64,000 nt of DNA from Solanum dulcamara. Taxonomy: Eukaryota > Streptophyta > Magnoliopsida > Solanales > Solanaceae. Position numbers and translations under genes: made by a program. The DNA lies in the NCBI RefSeq assembly GCF_947179165.1, contig NC_077248.1, positions 16,034,256 to 16,098,255 of the forward strand, given 5' to 3'. Of the stretch, positions 10,698 through 23,311 are shown one piece after another. The notes below the pieces were generated by a model that searched no databases, was not told where the DNA came from, and saw nothing but the letters and a program-made list of their open reading frames with translations. The stretch's first letter is position 1; each line of letters opens with the position of its first letter.

Positions 10698-11899
10698 TGT
10701 CGCACCCTATTTTCGAACGGGTCGAAATAGTTCGCAACATAAAAGTGGCTACGCCTCTGATTTTTGAAAATGTTTAGAGTCGCCACCTAATTTTAAGGAA
10801 AATATTAGGAAAACCATTGTAAATGTAAACTCTGTTTTGATATGCGAAACCTGTGAGATTCTAAGTAAGGGTTTTAGTTACTCGAGGGGAAGGTATTAGG
10901 CATCCCTCAGAGCCTATCCGAAGATAGTCCTTAAATTTAGTTTTAGAAAAATGATTAGGGATATTTATTCATTTGTTCGTTTTAGAAATATTAAGAAGAA
11001 GGGTTTTTTATTAAATTTGAGAAAATGGTGGAAATATAAGGTATGTCATATATATACGTCTTATATATGAATGGAACAAATTTAATAATAATATATTTAT
11101 TGTATAGTAAAAATAAATAATAAATAATATACTTGAAATGTATGAAAATTTTATGTATGGAAATACAAATGTATATTTTAAAATCATTTGAATAAATAAG
11201 CTTACCTAATTTATGGTAACTAAAATGAATGTCTAGTATTAGCAATTGTTACTTTGTTTGTAGCCACGATAAAAAGAAAATAAAAAGTGAATAAGATAAT
11301 AGACCACTTGTCTTGATTTAGTCTTTCGACCCTAAAAGCGTAGAACAGACTCATTTTATGTAGGGATCGGGGAATGAGCTTCACAACAAAGAGTGTAGAT
11401 ATGTGTAATATGTCATAAATATAATTTGGGTGAAACTTCTAGTAAGATTGGTGATGCCTAAAAATTATTAAGTTTTAGAAATATTAAACTACCCCAAATA
11501 TATGCAAATGAAAATATTTAGAAGTTGACATGAAATAAAAATATCTGCATTCTTATCTTCTTCGGATCAGCGCCGGCTTATTAATCGGAAGACAAAATAT
11601 ATAAAGTTTTTTGTCATTTTTCTGCTCGGGTCAACTTCCATCATTTCCGAAGGGCCTAATTACCCCTACCCCTCTTAAGTTTATTTATTATTATAATCCT
11701 AAAGCGATTTAAAAGAAATAATAAAAATTAACGTCTTTAAAAGGTGTCTAACGTCCCAACTTAATATCCAAGAGGCATTGGATGTACTATTTAGGGTAAG
11801 TTTTAGACCAAAGGAAATATAGGCATCCTAATTAGACACATCGTCAAACTAAACAGATAGGACAAGCAGTTAGCACATAAAATCTCAAGTAAGCCTCTA

Positions 11900-12390
11900 A
11901 ATTAATTAATTAACATGCTTGAAAACACAGATAAGTTGTGAAGGTCATCATGATCATGTGTGTGCGTACAAACTTAAATAATATGATGGGCAAACTTAAT
12001 TACTAAGATGATTGTGATAAAAGAAAGTATGCTTGATAATTTTAGTTATTAACTAATAATATTTTATAGAATACTATTCATATGACTTTAGTTAAGAGCA
12101 TGCTAAAAAACTTATTAAACGCTATGGATATGGTTTTCTAAATGTTGATCTACTAAAGATGTATTAAAATATAGACATGATTTCAAATAGAGAATAATAT
12201 GATAAATATTTATTAGAACCCTAGGGGGCATGAATTCTACTCATAATTGTTATGAAAAAATATTTATGAAGGCCTAATATCCATTTAATTGACATGTTAA
12301 AATTATAATACCTATAAACATAATTGTTATATGATAAAATATGCGAGAAATATTGTTAGATCTCATAGACCCAATAGGCTCAAAATATTC
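11900..12390. repeat. Degenerate AT-rich tandem repeat, left part
   Basis: Loose repeats of about 45-60 bp recur, built on a core like tagacatgatttctatat followed by aatatgataaaatattta. The same array resumes at 15036 after the nested solo LTR. It belongs to the Ogre-like unit. Confidence 0.6.
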
Positions 12391-12394
12391 TTAC

Positions 12395-13722
12395 TGTTGA
12401 CACCCAATTTTGACCCTTCACAAACGAAATTAATTTTCATATAGTAATTTTTTCTTATAAATCTAACCATTTTTTTTTCACTCCACCCTTAACCAAATTT
12501 CAAGTTATTTTTTTTAAACTCAAAATTTGGGCCCAAATTCATCCCAATCCAATATTGTCATCCACTCTCTACAAGTCCAATAACAACAACAACCTACATT
12601 ACTACAACATTCTAACACCTATTCACCTAAAGCCCAATTTTTATAATAGTTTTGGCCCAACACCAACTTACTACAATACATATATTATACTTATACAATA
12701 CTAACCCCACCCCTTTCTACTTTTTCCTTTTTCACCTCTCAATCCCACCTAAACCACCATTTTTTTAAAATCCCAAACATCATCATCTTTTTCCTTTTCC
12801 TTTTTTTTCTTTTTCCTTTTTCACCCCACCAAACCCATCATTATTCAAAACTTCATTATTACTCTCACCAACCTCATTCTTTTTAAAAGACATCTTCATC
12901 TTCTTCATAAAAAAAGATGAACAAGAAAGAGAGAGACACCATTTTTTTTACCAAGAACACACACACAAAAAAAAAGGAGAGAAAGGAAGAAGAACAAAAG
13001 GAAGAATTAATCTACAATCATCAATATTCATCAACATACAAGAAAAAAAAAGGAAGAAAGAACATAATACTACAAAAAAGAAAATCATAAAAAAAAAAAG
13101 TTTAGTCTCGGATTTGTCATTTTTTTTAGTTCTTTCTCTCATTTCTTGATAGGTTAAAGGAGTTCATCGTCCTCAAATTCGTCGTCTCAATCGTTGCCCG
13201 AAAATAGGTAAGAATCTTTTCTCGATTTTATTTACTTAATTAACAATTATTTCATGTCTTCTATGTAGTTGATTTGTAATTATTTTTTAGTTAGCATGTG
13301 TTAGAATCAATTAGATTAATGATAAAAAAAAATGAAATTTTTTTGTCTTGCTTAAAGTGTAGAGACATCTTATAAAAAAAAAAAATCTCAATTTCGTTCA
13401 TGACTTTTTTAATAGTTTTGTTTGACCATATAGATTCTCATATTTTTAATTTCTTCTTTATCATGATTTAAATAATAAATATATACTTAAGTTATCATTG
13501 AGTTAGAATTTTCATTTTTTCATGGCTTAATTGATGTAAATCTTGTTTTAAAATTTGAGTTAGTTTACTATATAAGTTAATTTCATGTTCTTTAGTTATT
13601 TGAATATATATATTTTCTACATGTATGCATGTTGTTAGTCACTATATTGATGTAAATCTTGCTTTAAAATTTGATTTAGTTTAATGTATAGGTTGATTTC
13701 ATGTTCTTTAGTTATTTGAATA

Positions 13723-13781
<59 letters not shown>

Positions 13782-15030
13782 TTTTTTTTTTTACATGTAT
13801 GCATGTTGTTAGTCACTATGTTACTTTATATGTACTTCTAGTTGCATTCTCCAAATTGACATAGAAAGATAATATTCAATTTATTGTCTTAAAATATTAT
13901 GTTATATTTGTTTGTTCAATTTAAAATGAGTAGTAGCTTATATGATTTTATTTTGGTGCATGTGACACCATCCGAGTCCATCTTTGGACTAAATCCTCGC
14001 ATATCATTGAGTTTTGAGTCAACTTTACTCTTGTTCGAATTTTGAAAGCTGATACGCAGATGTAAAGGAGGTTTACTATAGGTTCCGGAGGAAGAAAATA
14101 GGCTGATATACAATCTATATACAGGAGATACAGAAAAAGGGTGACTATATATATTGATATATATTTATATATAATCATGATATACAGAAACGAAATGGGC
14201 CAAAGGCCCAAAATACAGGTAGCACAATATCTTAGTCAAGTGTAGAGAAACTAAGTATTGGGCCGGATTTTTGTTTTGTTTATATTGTTATTCTATTTAT
14301 TTGAGTTGTAATAATTTAATTTATTTATGGTTGTGTATACTTGCTTAGATGTTAATTTTTAGTTTGGTTTGACTTAATCGAACTCCCCTTAAAAGAGAAA
14401 CCATTTTTGTGTTAATTTGCTCTAAAAATGACTTTGTTCAAGTATTTTTCTTTTAGTTAGACATTTTAAAAAAAATAGAATTTTCTTTCAAATTATCTTA
14501 AAGTTTATTTTTTATAAGTTGATGTTCTTTCAAATCAATTGAGTTTAAAGTGTCTTTCTCTAAAAATAAAAAAATAAAAAAATATTCTAAATAGCTCAAA
14601 TGATTTTTCTTATGTAATCAAAGTCTTAATCATCTTTAATTATATATATATATACATGTATATTATAATCAAATGTTTAAGTTTTATCAATTTTGTTATT
14701 TATTTTATTATTATTTTTTTTTTAAAAATAATTTCAAAGTCTTCGTTTTCTTTTAAATTAATATTTCCCAAAGTTAGTCAAATAAATTTCAAATCGTTGG
14801 ATAACCGCATGTTAGCGGCTATTTTAAGTGCTAAAACCTTCTTAAAATAGTAATATGAACCTCGTACCCTTTTTCTCTAAATTTTTAAGACTTAAATCTG
14901 TTAGAGTCTTTTAAATTAAGTTTTCTTAATTTCTTTAAAAAATTAAGTGGCGACTCTTTTTTTACTAAAATTAATTTTTTCTTATAAAGATGAAATTAAT
15001 TTTACACTTTGTCCATTTTTCAGCATAACA
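12395..15030 (+). mobile_element. Ogre-like solo LTR (plus strand) nested in the larger Ogre-like unit
   Basis: It starts TGTTGACACCCAATTTTGAC and ends CAGCATAACA, with flanking 5-mers cttac (12390-12394) and cttat (15031-15035), a 4/5 match read as a mutated TSD. It contains the GTGGCGACTCT motif near 14947, as in the surrounding unit but on the opposite strand. A (TA)n run lies at 13731-13772. There are no coding domains. The degenerate tandem array of the host unit continues on both sides, which supports insertion here. Confidence 0.75.
13731..13772. repeat. (TA)n microsatellite
   Basis: An almost uninterrupted TA run inside the nested solo LTR. Confidence 0.95.
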
Positions 15031-15035
15031 CTTAT

Positions 15036-16140
15036 CGACATAGTTTTCTATATGCTTGAAATAATATTAAACCCTATAAACGATACCTAGATGATTAGTA
15101 TGTTGAAATTTATTTTAAATATTATTTATAGACATGGTGTCTAAATGAAATGATATGTTGAAAATTGATTAAAATTTGTAAGCATGGTTTTAAAATAAAA
15201 TAACATGACAAATATTTATCAAATTTTATAGACATGATCTCTATATATAAACTATGATAAACATTTGTTACAATTCTAGAGGCTTGGTTTTAATAAAAGG
15301 TGCTAAAATCTTTATTAAGAATCTAGAGGTATGATTTATTTTTTTTGTTAACAATATTATACTAAAAATATTTTATAACGGCCTATAGACATGAATTCTA
15401 CGTAACAGATAAACTATTTATTAACTTAAATGCATGATTTATATATATTGACCACATTCTACATTAAGCATGATTTCTATATGGTTAAAAATCTTATGGC
15501 CATGATTTCCAAATAAAGTATGTATTGGAACGTTAATTAAATTCTATAGATGTAGTTTCTATATGAGTCAATATGATAAAAATATTTGTAATCTTGTAAG
15601 CGTAAATTAACTCTTATAAAAATACTAAAAATATTCATTAAGTACTAAAGACGTGATTTATGTATATTTCTTACGGTGAAAATATTGGTTTTATATGCTT
15701 GCAATATTATTCAATTCTATAAACATAGTTCTATATGACATAATATTATAAAAATATTTATTAGCAAATAAATAGGTATTGTATCTATTAAAGTAGCCTA
15801 TTAAACTTATTAAATCTTAAACATGATTTCTATAAAAATTAATATGCTAAAGTCATGTAGGTATAGTTTCAATTAATATGCTGAAAATATTAAGCTTAAA
15901 CCGTGACATATGATTTAATTAACATGTTGGAAATTATCTATCGAAAGCGTGTGTACATGATATGTAATAATAGAATGATTGATAGTTTAAATAAAATATA
16001 CAAGAGTTGGGCATGTTGTTTAATATATATAAATATATGAAAATATTAAAATTGATAAACTAATTAAAGTATAGGGTTTATCAATATTTATTTGTGTGAT
16101 AAACGTATTTTATTTAAAATTAAATCTAAGAGTCAACAGA
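15036..16140. repeat. Degenerate AT-rich tandem repeat, right part
   Basis: About 20 loose copies of a unit carrying agacatgatttctat-like and aatatgataaaaatattta-like cores. The copies are diverged but keep their order. There is no coding potential. Confidence 0.6.
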
Positions 16141-17259
16141 ATAATTAAAATAACTAAATTTTTTTTCCGGCATATTTATCTAGCGTAGGCAACCACATAA
16201 AATTATGTCAAAATAAAAATAAATTGCAAGTAGCACGTAGATTTCTCCTCCCCTTTTACACAGTCCCCAAATATATATTATTATACAGAGTAGAGTTTAC
16301 AAGATTGTTACAAAACTAAAACAAAGGGTAAGTGAATAAAATAATACAAAAGATGTGAACGAAATAACGGCATCTCAAAATTTGATTCGCAACTCTCGGC
16401 ATCTTGAACTTTGAAGTTCAAAACCTGTTAAACCATAAGTAAAAGAAAAACAAGCAATATGCGAATATATGTAGAGGTATGTCATGATTATATAATTATT
16501 ATTTTTACTACAACAAAGTAAACAAACAAAGCAAGAACACATTTCAAAATAATAAACCAATATGTCAAAGAAAATGAGAACTAACCTGGATACTTCGTAT
16601 ATTTATTTTAACAAGGTATAATATGTAAGAATCTAAAGTAAAGATAATATAATAAAAATAGGAAAAAGAAGTACTAACCGATTAATATGAGTTTTGTTAA
16701 TGTACCAACGAAAAGCGATAGCAATATCCGAGATCCAAGCAAATTGAAGTAGCAAAGAGGCAAAAGAAAAGACTTGAAAGTAATTAAATAATTTGTTAAA
16801 AACAAGAGGCTTCTCTCAATTCTAGTGTTCTTTTCTTTTCTTTTGTTTTGTGTTCTTGTCTTTTTTTTTTCTTTGTGTTTTTCTTCTCCTGTTTTTCCTT
16901 CTTCTCTTTTGTGTGTGTCTTTGTGTCTACTTATATTGATCAATCTATGGGTAAGAATACCATCAAGTCAACAAAGACAAAATAGCCAAAAATTTTAATT
17001 CAAAAAATTTTAAATAAGTGGACAATCAATCAAATTAATTACAACTTTCCAAGATTTACTCCTAAAATCACTCAAAAGATGTTCTATTTCAAAATAGTGG
17101 AGCATTAACCTTAAAGTGGTGGGACATTAAAATATTTAAAGTTGATACTAACTTTATTTCAAACTTTCATAAAGGGACAAAATTAATTATGACAAATACA
17201 AAATGATTATATCATATTAGGAATTACTATAATTATTTTTAACACTAAAAACTTCAATC
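16141..17259. other. Non-coding Ogre-like LTR sequence
   Basis: AT-rich sequence with a long pyrimidine tract (16830-16925) and no supported gene. An 89-codon minus-strand frame here is only low-complexity Lys/Glu/Arg sequence from this tract. It ends with the left TSD of Copia-3, caatc (17255-17259). Confidence 0.6.
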
Positions 17260-17544
17260 TATTATCAACCAAGTAATATCAACCAAGTAAAATGGTTGTC
17301 CACTTAAAATGGTGGATAATCCATTTACTTTTTAAGTGGGTAAAATGTCCATTAATATTTTCCTCCACTTGTAAATATGGCTATAAATATAGCCTTAAAC
17401 TTCAATGTAAAAACACACAAATACATAACAAAAGAATTACTATTACTCTCTCTATATTAATACTCTCTCTATTAATACTTTCTATATACATATTCTCTTG
17501 TTCTTCTTCCTTTATAAAATTGTCAAGTTAGTTAATTCATAACA
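17260..17544 (+). repeat. 5' LTR of Copia-3
   Basis: A direct repeat of 23022-23306. A TATA box (ctataaatatag) lies near 17381-17392. Confidence 0.95.
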
Positions 17545-17557
17545 CGTTATCAGCACG
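17545..17557 (+). other. Probable primer binding site of Copia-3
   Basis: cgttatcagcacg directly follows the 5' LTR. It is not the usual initiator-Met site; this sequence recurs after the LTR in one Copia group, so a different tRNA primer is likely. Confidence 0.6.
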
Positions 17558-17657
17558 AAGCTCTAATTTTTCAGAAAATTAACTTCTATATCAGGTATAT
17601 CTACTAAAGAAATTTAATTTTTAAGTTATCTTTGTTACTTTCAAATTAATTTTCATC

Positions 17658-18710
17658 ATGTCAAACTTGTCAAAATTGGAATTTGTGGCACTTGATATTT
17701 CTGGTAAAAATTATTTGTCATGGGTACTTGATGCTGAAATTCACCTTACAGCTAAGGGTCTTGGTGATGCTATAATTGAAGGAAATACAGCATCAAGTCA
17801 GGATAAAGCAAAGGCTATGATTTTCCTTCGTCATCATCTAGATGAAAGCCTAAAAATGGAATACTTGACAGTGAAAGATCCACTTGAATTGTGGAAAGAC
17901 TTAAAAGGGAGGTATGACCACCTCAGGGCAACGGTATTGCCAAGGGCTCGTTATGAGTGGATGCACTTACGGTTTCAAGATTTTAAAACCCTAATTGAGT
18001 ATAATTCTGCTGTATTTAGAATAACTTCCCAATTAAAATTATGTGGGGAAAATATAAATGATGAGGACATGTTAGAAAAGACACTAACTACTTTTCATGC
18101 CTCTAATGTAATATTACAGCAGCAATACCGTGAAAAGGGTTTTAAAAAATACTCTGAATTGATATCATGCCTTCTGGTGGCTGAACAACATAATGCCCTT
18201 TTAATGAAAAATCATGAAGCCCATCCCACTGGAACTGCTCCGTTACCGGAGGCAAATATGGTAAAAGCACATGGCCAGTCTGAAAGAAGACATAATAAAT
18301 ATCAAGGTCATAATAATGTGCGTGGGCGTGGCAATGGCAGAGGACGATATAATAATCGTCGTGGTGGTGGTCAACATAAAAGGGAGAACAATATCAGTTC
18401 TCAAAATGGCCCTTCAAAAAGTAACTGTCATCGTTGTGGCATGAAAGGCCACTGGAAAAATGAATGTCGGACGCCTGAGCATTTTGTAAGACTTTATCAA
18501 AATTCTTTTAAAAGAAAGGCAAATAGAGGTGGTGCCTCTTCTTCTAATGCTCGGATAGAGTCACACTTGGCGTTCGAAAATAATGTTGAGGCAAGACCTT
18601 TGAATAATGATAATATTGAAGCAAATATGGCCTTAAGGGATAATGATTTTAATGACCTCAATGATATTACTCATTTGGAGGTTGAAGATTTTTTTAAGGA
18701 TCTTAATTGA
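17658..18710 (+). CDS. Copia-3 gag protein
   Basis: An intact 350-codon ORF starts with ATG about 110 bp downstream of the LTR. The N-terminal half is the UBN2-type gag core (FVALDISGKNYLSWVLDAEI, then LWKDLKGRYDH). A Gly/Arg/Asn-rich stretch (RGRGNGRGRYNNRRGGG) lies around residues 215-235, followed by a CCHC zinc knuckle (CHRCGMKGHWKNEC) near residues 257-270. It ends in an acidic tail, EVEDFFKDLN. The protein should form the retrotransposon particle and bind RNA. It ends with a real stop, so pol is not in the same continuous frame. Confidence 0.93.
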   Translation: MSNLSKLEFVALDISGKNYLSWVLDAEIHLTAKGLGDAIIEGNTASSQDKAKAMIFLRHHLDESLKMEYLTVKDPLELWKDLKGRYDHLRATVLPRARYEWMHLRFQDFKTLIEYNSAVFRITSQLKLCGENINDEDMLEKTLTTFHASNVILQQQYREKGFKKYSELISCLLVAEQHNALLMKNHEAHPTGTAPLPEANMVKAHGQSERRHNKYQGHNNVRGRGNGRGRYNNRRGGGQHKRENNISSQNGPSKSNCHRCGMKGHWKNECRTPEHFVRLYQNSFKRKANRGGASSSNARIESHLAFENNVEARPLNNDNIEANMALRDNDFNDLNDITHLEVEDFFKDLN

Positions 18711-19323
18711 TGTTTAATTTCATGTTTTTCAATATGTTATCATGTACTTTGAATTATTGTGTTTTTACGTTTATGTATTTGAAGAAAAAAAAATTAATAA
18801 TCAAGGTTACATTTTTATGATAATTGTATATTATTTATTACATTGTGCTATTTTACAATGTTGTAATTAATTACTATTAGTGTGCTATTATTTAATCTTA
18901 ATATCATATTGTTACTAAAAATAATATTCGCTTTATTTAATGTCATTATAATAACTATTTATTCTTGTTAATGTTTTAGACATTAATAATATATAATGAT
19001 TGTATTATTTTTGTCAATAAACAAATTATCTATACATGATGAATAATATTATATTAATGTTTTATAATATTTTATATTTGTTTTTAATACTTGTGTATAA
19101 TATTTATTTAAGGTTAATAAGTATACAATTCCATAAACTAAATTATTGTAACATTCATCATAATTGAATCATATAATTTTTTAAATTCTAAATTACCATA
19201 ATTTAACTTTTAAAAAAAAAGAACTTATGTTTTTCTAGCAAAATTGTTACTTATTTTATTTCTTACAATGCATTTTTATTTTATGAAGATAAATAAATTT
19301 ATCAGTGTTCAATTGGATTCAAG
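18711..19323 (+). other. AT-rich spacer between gag and pol of Copia-3
   Basis: About 610 bp, very AT-rich, with many stops in all frames and no ORF. It separates the gag stop from the ATG of the protease. It may act as an intron or a translation-control region; no splice sites are proven. Confidence 0.6.
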
Positions 19324-22300
19324 ATGAATAATGGAGATATGTGCATTTTGGATAGTGCCACAACTCATACGATATTAAAAGAAAAGAAATATTTTTGTCA
19401 TTTGATTATGAAAAAGGCCTATGTCAATACAATATCTGGTAGTACAAAATTAATTGAAGGCTCTGGAAAAGCAGTCTTATTACTACCTGGAGGAACGATA
19501 TTGGTAATTGATAATGCATTATATTGTAGTAAGTCTCAAAGAAACTTGTTAAGTTTCAAGGTTATTCGCCAAAATGGCTATCATATTGAGACTGCAAATG
19601 AAGGAAAGGTTGAATACCTTTATATTACTACAATAAATATGGAGAAGAAAATTGTGCACGAAAAATTACCTGCACTTTCTTCTGGGTTGTACCATACAAA
19701 TATTGGTACTGTTGAATCACATGCCATTGTAAACAAAAGGTTTACTGATTCTAATGATTTTATCATTTGGCATAACCGGTTGGGCCATCCCGGTTATAAT
19801 ATGATGCGCAGAATTATTGAGAATTCACATGGACACACTTTGAAGAATCAGAAAATTCTTCAATCTAAGGAATTCTCTTGTGTTGCTTGTTCCCAAGGAA
19901 AACTGATTATCAAACCATCAGCAACTAAGGTTGGGATTGAATCCCCTGCGTTTCTGGAACGTATACAAGGTGATATATGTGGGTCAATTCACCCTTCATG
20001 TGGACCATTTAAATATTATATGGTCTTGATAGATGCATCTACAAGATGGTCACATGTGTGCTTATTATCAACTCGCAACATGGCTTTTGCGAGATTGTTA
20101 GCTCAAATTATAAGGTTAAGAGCACAATTTCCAGATTATGCAATAAAGACAATTCGTCTTGATAATGCTGGTGAATTCACATCTCAATCATTTAATGATT
20201 ATTGTATGTCGATTGGAATAAAAGTTGAGCATCCGGTCGCTCATGTACATACACAAAATGGTCTAGCGGAATCATTGATTAAACGCCTCCAATGGATAGC
20301 TAGACCATTGCTAATGAGGACAAAACTTCCTATTTCAGTATGGGGGCATGCTATTTTGCATGCAGCAGCACATGTGCGCGTAAGGCCAACAAATTATCAT
20401 GAATTTTCCCCATTACAGTTGGCATTTGGAAGGGAGCCAAATATATCCCATCTTAGAATATTTGGGTGTGCGGTATATGTCCCAATTGCTCCACCGCATC
20501 GCACAAAGATGGGTCCCCAAAGAAGGTTGGGAATATATATTGGGTATGAATCTCCTTCTATTATAAAGTATCTGGAACCTATGACTGGAGATTTATTTAC
20601 GGCAAGATTCGCTGATTGTCATTTTGATGAATCAGTATACCCAACATTAGGGGGAGAACATAAGCAGATGAAAAATGAGATAGATTGGAATTCATTGTCA
20701 CTATCTCATTTAGATCCTCGAACAAATCAATGTGAGCAATAAGTTCAAAAGATGATTTATTTGCAGAATATTGCAAATCAACTGCCGGATGCATTTACTA
20801 ACCTTCCACGGGTTACTAAATCGCATATCCCAGCTGCTAATGCTCAAGTTCGAGTTGATGTCCCGGTAGGACAACTTGTTCAGGCAAATGAGTCTAGACC
20901 ACGCTTAAAACGTGGAAGACCATTTGGTTCCAAAGATAAAAATCCTCGGAAAAGGAAAGGAATAAATGATCAAGAAGATCATAATTTGGAGGCGAGTGCT
21001 CAAGAAGAGCCCAGAGACACAACAAATGGTGATACCACCGAGGAGGTCCAAGTACCTGAAAATAATGAGAATGAAGAAATCTCAATAAGTTATGTCTCGA
21101 CAGGAAAACGGTGGAGCCGAAATAATATTGTGGTCGATAATATTTTTGCTTATAATGTTGCCATTGAAATAATGCAACAAGATAAGGATCTTGAACCAAA
21201 ATCTGTCGATGAATGCAGACAGAGAAATGATTGGCCAAGATGGAAGGATGCAATTCAAGCAGAGTTAACTTCACTTGAAAAACGTGAAGTTTTCGGATCA
21301 ATAGTTCGAACACCTGAAGGTGTCAAGCCAGTAGGGCACAAATGGGTTTTTGTGCGTAAACGAAATGAAAAGGGTGAAGTCGTAAGATATAAAGCACGAC
21401 TTGTAGCCCAAGGTTTTTCGCAAAGACCTGGCATTGACTATATGGAAACATATTCCCCTATGGTAGATGCAATTACTTTCAGGTATCTAATGAATTTGGC
21501 AGTTCATGAAAAGCTTGAAATGCAGTTAATGGACGTGGTCACTGCCTATTTATATGGCTCATTGGACCACGACATTTTTATGAAAATTCCCGAAGGGTTC
21601 AAAGTGCCTGAAGCATACAAGGATTCTCGAGAAAATTGCTCAATAAAACTTCAAAAATCCTTGTACGGGTTGAAACAATCAGGGCGAATGTGGTACAATC
21701 GTCTTAGCGAATATTTGCTAAAAGAAGGATATAAAAATGATCCAATTTGCCCTTGTGTCTTTATGAGAAGGTCTGGATCTGAATTTGTCATAATAGCAAT
21801 ATATGTTGATGATTTAAATATTATTGGAACTACAGAAGAACTTTCAAAGGCAGTAAAATGCTTGAAAAAGGAGTTTGAAATGAAAGATCTTGGAAAGACA
21901 AAATTTTGTCTTGGTCTACAAATTGAACATTTTACAAATGGGATATTTGTCCATCAGTCAACATATACTGAAAATATTTTAAAGAGATTTTATATGGATA
22001 AAGCACACCCATTGAGTACTCCAATGGTTGTGAGATCTCTTGATATTAATACAGATCCGTTTCGGCCTTATGAAAATGATGAAGAACTTATTGGTGCTGA
22101 AATACCATACCTTAGTGCAATTGGTGCATTAATGTATCTTGCCAACAATTCTAGACCAGATATAGCTTTCTCAGTAAACTTGTTGGCAAGATTTAGTTCT
22201 TCACCAACACGCAGACACTGGAATGGAATTAAGCATATATTCAGATACCTTCGAGGTACCATTGATATGGGATTGTTTTACTCAAATGATTCCACGTCAC

Positions 22301-22804
22301 AATTGATTGGTTATGCAGATGCGGGATATTTATCTGATCCCCATAAAGGTCGATCGCAAACAGGCTATTTATTTACATGTGGTGGTACAGATATATCATG
22401 GCGTTCAACAAAGCAAACTATGGTTGCTACTTCCTCAAATCATGCAGAGATAATAGCCATTCATGAAGCAAGTCGAGAATGTGTTTGGTTAAGATCAATA
22501 ACTGAACACATTCAAGAAACATGTGGTCTTTCTTTGACAAAAGACGCTCCAACAATATTGTATGAAGACAATGCTGCATGTATAGCTCAACTGAAGGGAG
22601 GATACATCAAAGGAGACAGAACAAAACATATTTCACCAAAATTCTTTTTTCACTCATGATCTTCAAAAGAAGGGTGAAATAGATGTCCAACAAATTCGTT
22701 CAAGTGACAATTTGGCGGATATGTTCACCAAAGCATTGCCAACATCAACCTTTGAGAAAATGAGATACAAAATTGGAATGCGTCGTCTTCGAGATATTAA
22801 GTGA
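19324..22804 (+). pseudogene. Copia-3 pol (protease, integrase, RT, RNase H) with two lesions
   Basis: The frame from ATG 19324 holds protease (LDSATTHTIL), integrase zinc region (WHNRLGHPGYNMM, CVACSQGK), integrase core (VLIDASTRW, then DNAGEFTS) and a downstream GIYIGYESPSI region. A TAA at 20740-20742 (after CEQ, probably from GAA) interrupts it, and the same frame continues at once. RT follows (WVFVRKRNEKGEVVRYKARL, YVDDLNIIG near 21803), then RNase H (YADAGYLSDPHKGRSQTGY near 22312). One extra T in the run at about 22645-22650 shifts the frame; the correct frame continues as THDLQKKGEIDVQQI and ends at TGA 22802-22804. The full enzyme set is present, so only two changes separate it from an uninterrupted frame. 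Confidence 0.93.
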
Positions 22805-22815
22805 TATTTTCATCA

Positions 22816-23010
22816 GGGGGAGCAAAATACGCGTTGTACTCTTTTTCCCTTAGTCAAGGTTTTGTCCCACTGGGTTTTCCTGATAAGGTTTTTAATGAGG
22901 CAGCACTCAAGGCGTATTATCAGATATGTGTACTCTTTTTCCTTCATTAGGTTTTTTCCCACTGGGTTTTTCCTAATAAGGTTTTAACGAGGCACATTTC
23001 TCGTGGACAT
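22816..23010 (+). repeat. Duplicated 3' UTR module of Copia-3
   Basis: Two imperfect copies of a roughly 80-bp unit. Each has tactctttttcc, then aaggttttgtcccactgggt or a close variant, then taaggttttaa.gaggca. The core cccactggg is itself an inverted repeat. It lies between the pol stop and the polypurine tract. Confidence 0.8.
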
Positions 23011-23012
23011 CC

Positions 23013-23021
23013 AAGGGGGAG
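23013..23021 (+). other. Polypurine tract of Copia-3
   Basis: aagggggag directly before the 3' LTR. Confidence 0.85.
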
Positions 23022-23306
23022 TATTATCAACCAAGTAATATCAACCAAGTAAAATGGTTGTCCACTTAAAATGGTGGATAATCCATTTACTTTTTAAGTG
23101 GGTAAAATGTCCATTAATATTTTCCTCCACTTGTAAATATGGCTATAAATATAGCCTTAAACTTCAATGTAAAAACACACAAACACATAACAAAAGAATT
23201 ACTATTACTCTCTCTATATTACTACTCTCTCTATTAATACTTTCTATATACATATTCTCTTGTTCTTCTTCCTTTATAAAATTGTCAAGTTAGTTAATTC
23301 ATAACA
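23022..23306 (+). repeat. 3' LTR of Copia-3
   Basis: 285 bp. It differs from the 5' LTR by one T/C and one A/C change by eye, and is followed by the TSD caatc. Confidence 0.95.
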
Positions 23307-23311
23307 CAATC

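Larger units (their letters stand above)
17260..23306 (+). mobile_element. Copia-3: young, nearly intact Copia LTR retrotransposon with TA...CA ends
   Basis: This 6.05-kb plus-strand element has a perfect TSD caatc (17255-17259 and 23307-23311). Both LTRs are 285 bp, start TATTATCAACC, end TTCATAACA, and differ at only two sites by eye (about 99.3% identical), so it is the youngest insertion I can date in the window. The termini are TA...CA rather than TG...CA in both LTRs. It encodes a separate gag ORF and a pol region with one nonsense and one frameshift lesion. Confidence 0.95.

Noticed and set aside
16674..16943. 89-codon minus-strand frame rich in Lys, Glu and Arg
   Set aside because: It is a translation of a pyrimidine tract in non-coding LTR sequence.
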